In this document: in pieces, positions 22,401 through 32,600 of the stretch
How positions within the stretch are numbered: position 1 is the first letter of the stretch
Layout of the letters: each line of letters begins with the position of its first letter
Assembly: GCA_947179155.2 (NCBI GenBank)
Contig: OX359273.1
Span: 14,603,001 to 14,667,000 of the forward strand
Direction of reading: 5' to 3'
From: Hedera helix
Lineage: Eukaryota; Streptophyta; Magnoliopsida; Apiales; Araliaceae
Length of the DNA stretch: 64,000 nt
Made by a program: the position numbers and the translations under genes
The notes under the pieces: generated by a model
Told to the model about the DNA's origin: nothing
Databases searched by the model: none
What the model saw: the letters and a program-made list of their open reading frames with translations, nothing else

Positions 22401-23681
22401 CGAGTTAATAAAATAAATTGAACTTAATTATGCTTTAATTAAACAATTGTAATAAGTTGTTTAAGGGTTTAATAAGTGTCCAACACTTAAGAAAAATATT
22501 TCTAACTTATTAAATTATTAACCTAAAATGATTAAGGGTCTATAAGGTTAATAATATTGTTTTGACTAATGTAGATTATGTGTTAGTACTTATATGATAA
22601 ATAAGTACCTTAGTAAGCGTGTAGTTGTGTAAATACGCCGTACTAATCATTAGACCAACTTTATTAATGTTAGGTCTTTTCAAAGCCAGTTAGTTAAAGC
22701 TAGACATATATTGTAGCTGAGCAGCAGGCAAGTTCCTTATCTCTAAACTCATTTCATTGAGCAAATTATTTATCTAAGCTTGAACTGTTATTTCCAAGCA
22801 TGCTTTGAGTGGTTTAATTACTTTACAATTATTCCACATCGATATTATTGTTATTCGCACTTGTTGCACTTGAGATTGTACAGTCATTGACTTGTACTTA
22901 ATTATTGTTCTATTCTTTAAAGAACTGTTCACAGTAAGTCTAAGTCATTGTTCGGCTAGACATTTATGTTAAAGATTTTAAAAGCTATCCAAATCATTGA
23001 AGATGCGGATTCTTAGACTATTATGAACACCCCTTTATTATAGGGGAGTACCCTGTATCTAATATTAGGTACAAAAATACGGAAATTAAATGTTATGCAT
23101 ACACATATTGTACTGAGGCTGATCCCCTCGGGTACATATTTCTGGTAGTAACCATTGAGTCAACCTGCTATTGACTACAGTGGATATTTATAGTTCATAG
23201 TCTATTTGACTATCCTAATTTTAAAAGCAACTTATTATTCCTGCTTATGTTATTCACATTATTGAATTGTTCAGCTATTCCCTTTCATTCATGATATATT
23301 GTTCCTTGTTGTTATTTAAACTTATTGAGCAAACTAGTTGCTCACTCTTGCTATATCATGAAACCTTATTGCAGTGCAACCCGAGACTTCGGGAAAGAAC
23401 AAGGGTAAAGGAAAGATGAAGTAATAGACTTCGAGATTGTAGTCCTGTAGTTAATTTAAATTAACTGTTATGTAATATAAACCCTAAGTACTTTATTAAG
23501 GGTATTTGTGTACTTTTTGTAAGGTTATCGTATCTTGGGACTAGTAACACCTTTTGAATGAACAACATATGTTTATTATTCCGCATTTAGTTATTGTATG
23601 TTGTTTAGAGGTGAATGTTTGTATTGGATCGTGATGACCGGATCCGGGTATTTGTAACCCGAATTTGGGGGCGTCACAGGT

Positions 23682-23693
23682 TGGTATCAGAGC
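23682..23693 (+). other. RE1 primer-binding site
   Basis: TGGTATCAGAGC, three bases after the LTR end, matches 12 nt of the complement of the plant initiator tRNA-Met 3' end. Confidence 0.9.
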
Positions 23694-23912
23694 TGTAGGT
23701 TAGAAACGTTAGGATTGCGAAACCTAAGTTATAACCTTAGTATTAAACTCGTATTGAGTGTTAGGAGATAAATCGAGGAGATTTATCCTATGTGGTTTTG
23801 ATGAATTGGGGAATTCATCGAGTCGAGTCGTACCCAATGAAATATAATTTCATTTCTTCAATGAATATATTTTATTGTTGTACTGATGTTAGTTTTTCTG
23901 TTGTGTTGTAGG

Positions 23913-24707
23913 ATGGCTATAGGCGAGACGAGCGGAGCTCGAGAGGACGTGGTATTCATTGATATCCCAGTGGATACGCAGCAGTTGGTAGGGTATGCAC
24001 CCGTTGCACCTGTAGCACCAGTAGGAGAGTCCGATCTGGAGGAGGATGATAGTAGGGATGCCGCGGAGCCCGTTAGGGGTGGGGTGATGAGGCCCTATAG
24101 TGAGGAGGAAGCCGAATATGAGGATGAGGCAGATTCTGAGGATGACGAGCAGGAGGAGCCAGCAGAGTATGCTGATGGCATGGGCACTACTGCCAATGAC
24201 ATCATCGATACTTTGACTACGGCTAATGATGAGCTAGAGGAGAGGGTTCAGCACCTAGAGGAGCAGAACCAGATTCACCAGCAGACTGAGGAGCAGTATA
24301 GAGATGCAGCTTACATGTTCTCTGGTGAGAACATGGAACTTAAGGAGAAGATGGCCGATTTGCAGGCCAAAATTCAGCAGTTGGAATTGGGTCCTACTGT
24401 GCAGCAGCTGATGATCCAGAATAGTCAGTTGAGGCAGACGGTGGAGAGATTTGATGCTAGGGAGATGGCTAGTCAGACAGTTCTCCAGACAGTCAGGGCT
24501 GAGCTGGATAGGGAGAGAGCTGCTAGGGTCGACACCTTAGAATATGCTCTTGGCACTTCGTTTGATCGACTGAGGCGTCGGGTTAGGAGGCACCCTAGGG
24601 AGGCGGGTAACAGCAGACGCTGGATTCGTCGCCGTACAGTGGAGGAGTTGGCCCAGCAGGCTTTACGCAGGGCTATTCGTAGGACTGTTCACCGCAGCAG
24701 GCGGTGA
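23913..24707 (+). CDS. ORF1: accessory acidic/coiled-coil protein of RE1
   Basis: The 264-aa frame lies between the primer site and gag on the sense strand. The N-terminal third is very acidic (DLEEDDS, EEEAEYEDEADSEDDEQEE). The middle has heptads of a coiled coil (LEERVQHLEEQNQIHQQ, ENMELKEKMADLQAKIQQLE). The C-terminus is Arg-rich (RLRRRVRRHPRE to HRSRR) and could bind nucleic acid or act as a nuclear signal. I chose the ATG at 23913 rather than the upstream ATG at 23886: an acceptor-like TTGTAG ends two bases before it, and RE4 has the same AG-G-ATG layout. RE4 encodes a clear homologue (285 aa), sharing GGVM[RK]PYS, DGMGTT and VQHLEEQN. It has no gag or pol domain, and its function is unknown. 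Confidence 0.75.
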   Translation: MAIGETSGAREDVVFIDIPVDTQQLVGYAPVAPVAPVGESDLEEDDSRDAAEPVRGGVMRPYSEEEAEYEDEADSEDDEQEEPAEYADGMGTTANDIIDTLTTANDELEERVQHLEEQNQIHQQTEEQYRDAAYMFSGENMELKEKMADLQAKIQQLELGPTVQQLMIQNSQLRQTVERFDAREMASQTVLQTVRAELDRERAARVDTLEYALGTSFDRLRRRVRRHPREAGNSRRWIRRRTVEELAQQALRRAIRRTVHRSRR

Positions 24708-25103
24708 TTTATTATTGTTATCTTATTTGTATCTAGAAGTAGCGAGTCCCACATTTTGTTTCTATTAGGGATGTTTCAGCTATTGTAAGCCTTTATATTT
24801 CTATGTATGCATAGGATGTCAGTTAGACCCCAACTTTTGTTCTGTTAGGGGGGGTTGATGGTTGTGAATCCTCACTTTTGTTCGTCAGAGGATAGTCGTT
24901 ATTAGGCAACTTGTGCCTTGAGCGTTTATAGAAGTATGCCACTTGTTGAGTCTGTACTAAAACATTGGTATATGAATATAAATGCAGTTATTTCCTTGTT
25001 AAATCAAATATGCTTGATATATAGTTTGAATTTAAATGTTAATTTGGCTAACATAATGTGTAGAACTATAAGTATAAGTCTAAGATTTGCTCTTTAGCAG
25101 ATC
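24708..25103 (+). other. ORF1-gag spacer with three hairpins
   Basis: The hairpins are at 24746-24772 (GTCCC/GGGAT), 24826-24856 (GACCCC/GGGGTT) and 24868-24893 (ATCCTC/GAGGAT). Each loop contains TTTTGTT, in two of the three as ACTTTTGTT. RE4 has two more of the same type at the same place. The spacer ends with CTCTTTAGCAG, an acceptor-like site ending at 25100, three bases before the gag ATG. Confidence 0.65.
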
Positions 25104-28100
25104 ATGCCGAGAGGTAGACCACGCAATCAACGTATCCCAGAATCAGAGAGTGAGGTTGGGGATCAACCCAATCCTATGAGAATGTTTGCAGAAATGCTGG
25201 CGGAAGCCATGCAAACTAGACCCCCACCAGTGGTAGTACAACCAGCACCGCAGACAGCGCCGCACTTGGCAAATTTCAAGGACTTTAAACTGGTTGGACC
25301 ACCGGAGTTTCAGGGAACTCTAAACCCGATCGAAGCACAGACTTGGATCGAGGAAATGGAGAAGGTGTTCGAGGTCGCTAGAGTGGCCGGAGAACAGAAG
25401 ACTAGTTTCGCTACCTTTATGATGAAGGGGGAGGCGAACTACTGGTGGAAGGCCAACAAGGGCCGTGCAGGAGAAGGCGTCATCACCTGGGAACGCTTTA
25501 AGGAAATGTTTCTGGAAAACTACTTTCCAGAAAGCATGCAGCAAGAAATGGAGGTGAAATTCCTCGAGCTAAAACAGGGGAGTATGTCTGTGGCCGAGTA
25601 TGCGGCCAAGTTTAATGAGTTGGCAAGGTTTGCAACTCATCAGGTGGATACGGAGGCTAGGAAGGCTAGGAGATTTGAGCTAGGTTTGAAGCCGTGGGTG
25701 TACCGTTCTGTGGCGGTATTAAAGATCAAGAGCTTTGCAGAGCTATTGGAAAGGGCAATCATTGCAGAGGGTGGCAGTGAGGCCCTAAATAAATTCAACC
25801 AGGAGAGGAAGAAAGGTCATGACGGGCAAAAGACGGGGAGCAGTGGAGGCAGCAACCCCAATAAACGAAAGTGGAATGAGAGCCAATCGTCCGGAGGTAA
25901 CAAATTCGGAGGAGAGGCTAAGAAAGTGGGCAAATGCAACAATTGTGGTAAGAACCACACGGGCGAATGCTTGAAAGGGAAGAGTGTTTGCTATAGCTGC
26001 GGACAGCCAGGGCACATGGCTCCACAATGCCCGAAGAAGATGAAGGGAGTATGCTTCTCCTGTGGAGCAACCGATCATCAGGCCAAGGACTGCCCAAAGA
26101 GGAAAGGAGACGCTGGGAGTGGCAACAGAGGCAACAACAACAACAACAACAACAATAACAACAGGCTGAGCATTGGAGGGCCAGCCAGTCAGGCCAACCG
26201 ACCCACAGCGCGCACCTTCAACATGACTGTGCAGGATGCAGTCGACTCCAAGGACGTGGTGTCAGGTATCATCCCGATCAATGATATTAATGCATATGTA
26301 TTGTTTGATTCGGGTGCTACCTGCTCATTTGTTTCTGAAGATTTTGCTAAGAGATTAGATTTACCTCAAGAAAAGCTAGAACACCCTATGAACGTAGAAG
26401 TAGCAAACAAAGAAATCATTCTCGTAGACTACATTCATAAGAACTGTTGTGCTGAATTACGAGGGTTTAGACTTAATGTAGATTTGATACCGATTCGTCT
26501 GGGGGAGTTTGATGTAATCCTAGGGATGGATTGGCTATCGAGTCACGGGGCGGTTATTGACTGTAAGAAGAAGTGTGTGCACTTAAAGACTCCGAATAAG
26601 TCCAAAGTTATATTTTACGGTAGTAAATCGCCGAGACAATCAAGTTGTCTGACGATGATGCAAGCACGAAAGTTGCTCAGGAAAGGGTGCGTAGGTTATT
26701 TGGCTCATGTGGTCGATACTCAACGTGTCGAGGGCGAACTGAGTCAGATACCTGTTGTACGGGAATTCGCTGATATTTTCCCAGAAGAGATTCCGGGGTT
26801 ACCGCCGGACAGAGAAGTGGAGTTTGTTATTGATTTGGTACCGAGGACCGCACCGATATCAAAGGCGCCGTATCGTATGGCACCAGTAGAAATGAAAGAA
26901 TTGATGGTTCAACTGCAGGAACTGTTAGATAAAGGTTACATCAGACCAAGCGTGTCACCATGGGGAGCGCCGGTTCTGTTTGTAAAGAAGAAGGATGGTT
27001 CGATGAGGCTTTGTATTGATTACCGGGAGTTGAACAAGGTCACCATTAAGAACAGATATCCGCTACCCAGAATTGATGATCTGTTTGATCAACTTAAGGG
27101 AGCGAAATACTTTTCGAAAATAGATTTGAGGACGGGTTATCATCAACTGAAGGTGAGGGAGGAGGATATCCCGAAAACGGCATTTAGAACTCGTTATGGT
27201 CATTTCGAGTTTCTAGTGATGTCATTTGGACTGACGAATGCACCAGCGGCATTCATGGATATGATGAACAGAGTGTTCAAGCAGTACTTGGACAAGTTCG
27301 TGGTCGTATTCATTGATGACATATTGGTGTATTCGAAGACGGAGGAAGAACATGTAGAACACTTACGGATCGCATTGGAGGCTTTGAGAAGGGAGAAGCT
27401 GTACGCTAAGTTTTCGAAGTGTGAATTTTGGTTGCAGAGGGTGCAGTTTCTAGGTCATGTTATCGACAAAGACGGTGTTTCGGTGGATCCAGCGAAGGTG
27501 GAGGCAGTTATCAATTGGGAACAACCGAAGACGCCGACTGAGATCAGGAGTTTCTTAGGGTTAGCGGGGTATTATCGGAGATTCATTCAGGATTTTTCGA
27601 AGATAGCATCACCGTTGACCAATCTTACCCGAAAGACTGTGAAGTTTGTTTGGTCGGAGAAGTGCGAGGAAAGTTTTATGGAGTTGAAAAAGAGGTTGAG
27701 CCAGGCACCAGTGTTGGCTTTACCGGACGACACGGGAGGGTTCGTAGTGTACAGTGATGCGTCACACAAGGGTCTTGGTTGTGTGCTAATGCAACACGGC
27801 AAGGTCATTGCGTATGCGTCACGTCAGTTAAAGGATTATGAGAAGGGTTACCCGACTCATGACCTGGAGTTAGCAGCGGTAGTTTTTGCCCTGAAGATTT
27901 GGAGGCACTACCTATATGGCGAGAAGTGTGAGATATATACAGACCACAAAAGTCTGAAATATATCTTCACTCAAAAGGAGTTGAATATGAGGCAGCGTCG
28001 ATGGTTAGAATTGATCAAAGACTACGACTGTGAGATTTTGTACCATCCAGGCAAGGCCAATGTAGTAGCAGATGCCTTGAGCAGAAAAGGCAGGGAGAAG

Positions 28101-29645
28101 TTGTTGAAGCTAACAAATCAGGAAGAGTTGGTGAGAGATTTTGAACGTTTGGAGTTGGAGATCAAATATCCGATGGAGGCAGACGAGAAGTTATTTACAG
28201 TAACAGCAAGCCCGACCTTATTAGACAGGATCAAAGAGGCTCAGGAAAAGGATGAAGATTGTGATAATATTAAGAAGCGAATTGCTGAAGGCGAGGAGCT
28301 TAAGTACAAGATTGATAGCACAGGGTTGCTAAGGTTCGAAGGGAGAGTCTGGGTACCGATGGATCTGGAGCTGAGGGAAGAGATTCTTCAGGAAGCTCAC
28401 AGTACAAGGTACTCAGTACATCCCGGGAGTACGAAGATGTATCAGGATTTAAGACAATATTTTTGGTGGCCGAATATGAAGAAGGAAGTGGCAGAATGTG
28501 TCAGTCGATGTCTGACATGCCAGCGGGTTAAAGCAGAGCATCAGCGGCCGAGCGGGCTGCTTCAACCACTAGAGATTCCCGAGTGGAAGTGGGAGCACAT
28601 CACGATGGATTTTGTGGTGGGTTTGCCACCGACACATAAAGGTTTGGACGCCATCTGGGTAATAGTGGATCGTCTGACCAAGTCAGCTCATTTTCTACCT
28701 ATCAGAATACGGTACAATCTGGAGCAGTTAGCGAAGCTCTATGTGAAGGAGATAGTGTCACGACATGGAGTACCGGTATCGATTGTGTCCGACAGAGATC
28801 CGCGCTTCACGTCAAATTTTTGGAAAAGTCTGCAAGCAAGGATGGGTACACAATTGAGGTTGAGTACAGCATACCATCCTCAAACTGACGGCCAGAGCGA
28901 GCGAACGATTCAGACCTTGGAGGATATGCTCCGAGCGGTCGTAATGGACCTAAAGGGCAGTTGGGATGACCATTTGCCACTGGTGGAGTTCGCTTACAAT
29001 AACAGCTACCACGCTAGTATCGGTATGCCACCATACGAAGCGCTTTATGGAAGAAAATGTCGAACACCGTTGTGTTGGGACGAGGTCGGTGAACGAAGAA
29101 TGCTTGGACCTGAAATGGTGCAGCAGACTGCAGACACAGTACAACTTATCAGGAATCGACTGGTAGCAGCTCAAGATCGTCAAAAGAAGTACGCAGATTT
29201 GCATCGCCAAAAGCGGGACTTCGACGTGGGCAGCTTCGTATTTCTGAAGGTATCTCCCTGGAAGGGGAAAATCCGTTTTGGTAAGAAGGGCAAGCTGAGC
29301 CCTAGGTTCATAGGACCGTTCGAAATCTTGAGGCGAGTCGGTGAAGTGGCGTACGAGGTAGCATTACCTCCTGAACTGGAGCACATTCACAACGTGTTTC
29401 ATGTGTCAGTGTTACGGCCATATAAACCGGACTACAAGCACGTTATCTCCTATGAACCAATTCAAGTCGAGAAGGACTTATCATATGAAGAAGTTCCTGT
29501 TCAGATACTCGATAGGAAGGAACAGAAACTGAGGAATAAGATAATTCATTCGGTCAAAGTACTTTGGAGAAATCACGCAATTGAAGAAGCTACGTGGGAA
29601 CTAGAGGAGGATATGAAAACGAATTACCCGTTTTTATTTGAGTAA
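25104..29645 (+). CDS. gag-pol polyprotein of RE1 (Ty3/Gypsy)
   Basis: This intact 1513-aa ORF makes the capsid and all enzymes for reverse transcription and integration. Gag has the capsid-like region (residues about 75-200) and three zinc knuckles starting at residues 278, 296 and 317, the last two canonical CX2CX4HX4C. A poly-Asn run from AAC repeats follows (about 345-355). The aspartic protease has DSGA at Asp402. The RT catalytic motif FIDD is at 736-739. RNase H starts near YSDAS (Asp885). Integrase has the HHCC finger (H1099, H1106, C1136, C1139) and catalytic D1169, D1230 and E1266 with D-35-E spacing, then a GPY/F module (FIGPFEILRRVGEVAYEV) and a chromodomain-like tail (VKVLWRNHAIEEATWELEED). 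All key residues are present, so the element may be autonomous. The stop lies 36 bp before the polypurine tract. Confidence 0.97.
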   Translation: MPRGRPRNQRIPESESEVGDQPNPMRMFAEMLAEAMQTRPPPVVVQPAPQTAPHLANFKDFKLVGPPEFQGTLNPIEAQTWIEEMEKVFEVARVAGEQKTSFATFMMKGEANYWWKANKGRAGEGVITWERFKEMFLENYFPESMQQEMEVKFLELKQGSMSVAEYAAKFNELARFATHQVDTEARKARRFELGLKPWVYRSVAVLKIKSFAELLERAIIAEGGSEALNKFNQERKKGHDGQKTGSSGGSNPNKRKWNESQSSGGNKFGGEAKKVGKCNNCGKNHTGECLKGKSVCYSCGQPGHMAPQCPKKMKGVCFSCGATDHQAKDCPKRKGDAGSGNRGNNNNNNNNNNRLSIGGPASQANRPTARTFNMTVQDAVDSKDVVSGIIPINDINAYVLFDSGATCSFVSEDFAKRLDLPQEKLEHPMNVEVANKEIILVDYIHKNCCAELRGFRLNVDLIPIRLGEFDVILGMDWLSSHGAVIDCKKKCVHLKTPNKSKVIFYGSKSPRQSSCLTMMQARKLLRKGCVGYLAHVVDTQRVEGELSQIPVVREFADIFPEEIPGLPPDREVEFVIDLVPRTAPISKAPYRMAPVEMKELMVQLQELLDKGYIRPSVSPWGAPVLFVKKKDGSMRLCIDYRELNKVTIKNRYPLPRIDDLFDQLKGAKYFSKIDLRTGYHQLKVREEDIPKTAFRTRYGHFEFLVMSFGLTNAPAAFMDMMNRVFKQYLDKFVVVFIDDILVYSKTEEEHVEHLRIALEALRREKLYAKFSKCEFWLQRVQFLGHVIDKDGVSVDPAKVEAVINWEQPKTPTEIRSFLGLAGYYRRFIQDFSKIASPLTNLTRKTVKFVWSEKCEESFMELKKRLSQAPVLALPDDTGGFVVYSDASHKGLGCVLMQHGKVIAYASRQLKDYEKGYPTHDLELAAVVFALKIWRHYLYGEKCEIYTDHKSLKYIFTQKELNMRQRRWLELIKDYDCEILYHPGKANVVADALSRKGREKLLKLTNQEELVRDFERLELEIKYPMEADEKLFTVTASPTLLDRIKEAQEKDEDCDNIKKRIAEGEELKYKIDSTGLLRFEGRVWVPMDLELREEILQEAHSTRYSVHPGSTKMYQDLRQYFWWPNMKKEVAECVSRCLTCQRVKAEHQRPSGLLQPLEIPEWKWEHITMDFVVGLPPTHKGLDAIWVIVDRLTKSAHFLPIRIRYNLEQLAKLYVKEIVSRHGVPVSIVSDRDPRFTSNFWKSLQARMGTQLRLSTAYHPQTDGQSERTIQTLEDMLRAVVMDLKGSWDDHLPLVEFAYNNSYHASIGMPPYEALYGRKCRTPLCWDEVGERRMLGPEMVQQTADTVQLIRNRLVAAQDRQKKYADLHRQKRDFDVGSFVFLKVSPWKGKIRFGKKGKLSPRFIGPFEILRRVGEVAYEVALPPELEHIHNVFHVSVLRPYKPDYKHVISYEPIQVEKDLSYEEVPVQILDRKEQKLRNKIIHSVKVLWRNHAIEEATWELEEDMKTNYPFLFE

Positions 29646-29680
29646 CCTTATTTTTACAATTCCAAGGACGGAATTTTTAT

Positions 29681-29693
29681 AAGGGGGGAAGAA
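29681..29693 (+). other. RE1 polypurine tract
   Basis: AAGGGGGGAAGAA ends directly at the 3' LTR start TGTAATGTCC. Confidence 0.9.
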
Positions 29694-32600
29694 TGTAATG
29701 TCCTAGAATTTCCACGTCATTATTAATTAAATTATTAATTTAATTTCCAACGAGTTAGTTTTACGAGATTATTTAAATCTTTTTATGTGATTAATTAATT
29801 ATGTGATTAAATAATTATGTAATTAATTACTAAAATTAATTAAAGGGGGTCACTAATATGTTATTAAATTAGTGAACAAACCCTAAAGTTTTAATATCAA
29901 AATAATCGATAAGTTTCCTATTAATTAAATATTCAATTAAATTGAATATAATGAGTGAATTAAATATAATAAATTAATTAATATGATTATTAATTAATGT
30001 AAATAATGTGAAATATTAATAATAATATTTATTAGTCCATTTAGTAATTTAATACTTATGGGTTAGAATATTTAATTATTTATTCAATCTAATTATTTAT
30101 TTAATCATTGATTGAATAATTAATGTGTAAATTATTAAATTAGCCCAAAATGGGTCAATTAGTAGCCCAAGTGTAGAATAATAAAATTTGACAATTTAGT
30201 AGCCCAAACAATTTAATAGAAGCCCAATTGGTATTTTAAATGAAAGCCCAATGATTGGCCCACTTGGAAAATACTTTATAAAACTTATTAATTATTTAAA
30301 TTTAACAATTGACTATCATTTTGGGACAATTAAAAGACCCATCAGCCGACCATGGCAAGGAGAGAGAAAAAAATGATTTGTTTTTATTTTGTTTTATTTT
30401 TCATTTATTTAATTAATGGATTGCTTGTTTGATTTTTCAAGTACTTGGACCATCCCTCTTTTCACCTAATGTGTCATTTAACCCATTCCATGTGTAAGTT
30501 GTCATTTAGGGGCATGGGCAAAATTATTAGATATATTATGTGTATCTAATAATTTTGCAAGTATACTTGAAATTGGTAAAGCTTATTTCATTATTTTCTC
30601 AAAGTCCAAAAGAGAGAGCTAGAGAGCATTTGAGAGTGTAGAAAAATATTTTGAGAGCAAAATTATCAAGAGAAGGATTTCTTGGTTTATGTCTTCAAGA
30701 TTCACCACCTATTTTGGAAGAAAAAGAAGAATAGCCATTAAATCAAGGTAATGATTATTTTAAATAAAGTTTTGTTTTTAAATTAAATAAATCATCATGT
30801 TAGTATAAACATGTTAATATAGTTATTAATGTGTAGTTGTAATATTTATGCCATGCTTGAGTTTAATAGGTTTGGTTTGTATTTTGGTATATTTTATATG
30901 CTAAAATATGTGTTTAATAGTGTGTAAACAAGTTTTGGAATTTATGTCCAAAAATATTTTTATAAAACTTAGGTTTGATGTTCTAATATTATAGAACATT
31001 AAATCATGAGAAAAACAAAATTTGAATCACTCAAAATGGAGTTATACACAAAAAGTTATGATTTATAGTAGTTTATGTGATGTAAAAATTTTTATAAAAA
31101 AATAATGATATTAAATCATGAAAAATTTATTTTTCATGTTATAAATTAATATAAGGTGATTGGTAATTTTTTTGGATTTTTATTGATGATTTAAAGCTTA
31201 CTTATTGGTATATTTTTATTTAAAATGGGTATTGCCGGACACTGTTCACACTCTGCTGGAACAAAAAAAAATAACACTGTCGCGCAATGCGCGAACCACT
31301 GTTCACGCCAGACGCGGAGCCAAACGACGTCGTTTGGCACAAGAAAATAAACTACTCCGCGCATTCGCGCGGAAGCCAGCAGAATGGATTTCAAAACGGC
31401 ACCGTTTTGGGCCGTTCAGTTTATTACGCGCGCCATGCGCGGAAGACATTTCCGCGAATTTACCAAAATGCCCCTCCGTGTTTTTTTTCTCTCGTCGAAA
31501 TTACGATTTTGCCCTCGGTTCAGTTTTCAACTTAATTACAGAAATGCCATTCGGGTTTAATTTAATTAATTTAAATATTTAAAAAACTAATTTAAAATTA
31601 TAGCAAAAATAATAATAATACAAAAATGATATTGGGAGTATATTTTTAATTAAGTTTAATATTTAAATATTTTAAATATTAATCTACTTAGCTAAATCAT
31701 GGTTAAGTTAAATAAATTTATTAGTTATTTATTATGTAAAATGTTAATAATAAATAAAGGTAATAAATTAGCAAATTATTATTTAATTCCTATTAACTAA
31801 TAATTAAAGAGAGATAAAATTTGTAAAGTAATTATTTATTATTTAAATATTATTAAATAATAAATAAGGATAATTAAGTAATTAATTATTATTTAATTAG
31901 CATTAAATAACGATTAATGAAAATTAAGTTATTAGATTAATAATTTATTATTTAATTTAAATAATAAATAAGAATGATTTGATTATTATTTAACCTTAAA
32001 TAATAATTAAAATTAATTAAATAATTATTTATTATTATTTAATTGACATTAAATAATAACTAAAGAGGATTAAAATGAGTAAACTATTATTTAATTTCCT
32101 TAAATTAAATAATAGGTAAGGTTAATTAACTTAGTTAACTATTAGTTGATTAATATTAAATTAAAGAAGGTTAAAATGAATCAATAATTATTTATTATTT
32201 AATTATTATTAAATAATATATAAGTACAATTAGTTATTATTTATTTTAAATAATAACTAGAGTTAATTAATTAATTTCTATTTAATCAAGATTAAATAGT
32301 AATTAAATAGAGATCGAGTTAATAAAATAAATTGAACTTAATTATGCTTTAATTAAACAATTGTAATAAGTTGTTTAAGGGTTTAATAAGTGTCCAACAC
32401 TTAAGAAAAATATTTCTAACTTATTAAATTATTAACCTAAAATGATTAAGGGTCTATAAGGTTAATAATATTGTTTTGACTAATGTAGATTATGTGTTAG
32501 TACTTATATGATAAATAAGTACCTTAGTAAGCGTGTAGTTGTGTAAATACGTCGTACTAATCATTAGACCAACTTTATTAATGTTAGGTCTTTTCAAAGC

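Larger units (their letters stand above)
20834..23374 (+). other. Candidate intron inside the RE1 LTR
   Basis: The donor-like ATCAAG before GTAATG (20834) lies about 130 bp into the leader. The acceptor-like CCTTATTGCAG ends at 23374, 20 bp after the conserved motif. The 2541-bp interval holds all the palindromes and upstream ATGs, which splicing would remove. The 3' LTR has the same sites (30748 and 33288). No transcript evidence. Confidence 0.4.
19780..23678 (+). mobile_element. RE1 5' LTR
   Basis: Runs from TGTAATGTCCTATAA to ...GGGGGCGTCACA. In order: AGCCCAA boxes in U3 (20228-20350), a 16-bp inverted repeat (20604-20644), a GA-rich leader (about 20690-20760), a donor-like site at 20834, a GC-rich palindrome block (21310-21640), an AT palindrome array (about 21800-22400), the conserved LTR motif (23321-23354) and an acceptor-like site at 23374. 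The 125-aa and 82-aa frames at 21291-21668 come from the GC-rich block and are not supported as genes. Confidence 0.95.

Noticed and set aside
23321..23354. Universal LTR motif as a coding sequence (reads like LAEPxSCSLL in some families)
   Set aside because: The spacer length changes by one base in RE5, which breaks the frame, and stops follow in several families; a nucleic-acid role is likelier.
23679..29693. RE1 and RE4 interiors are both exactly 6015 bp
   Set aside because: Their ORF1 and spacer lengths differ, so the equal totals look coincidental.
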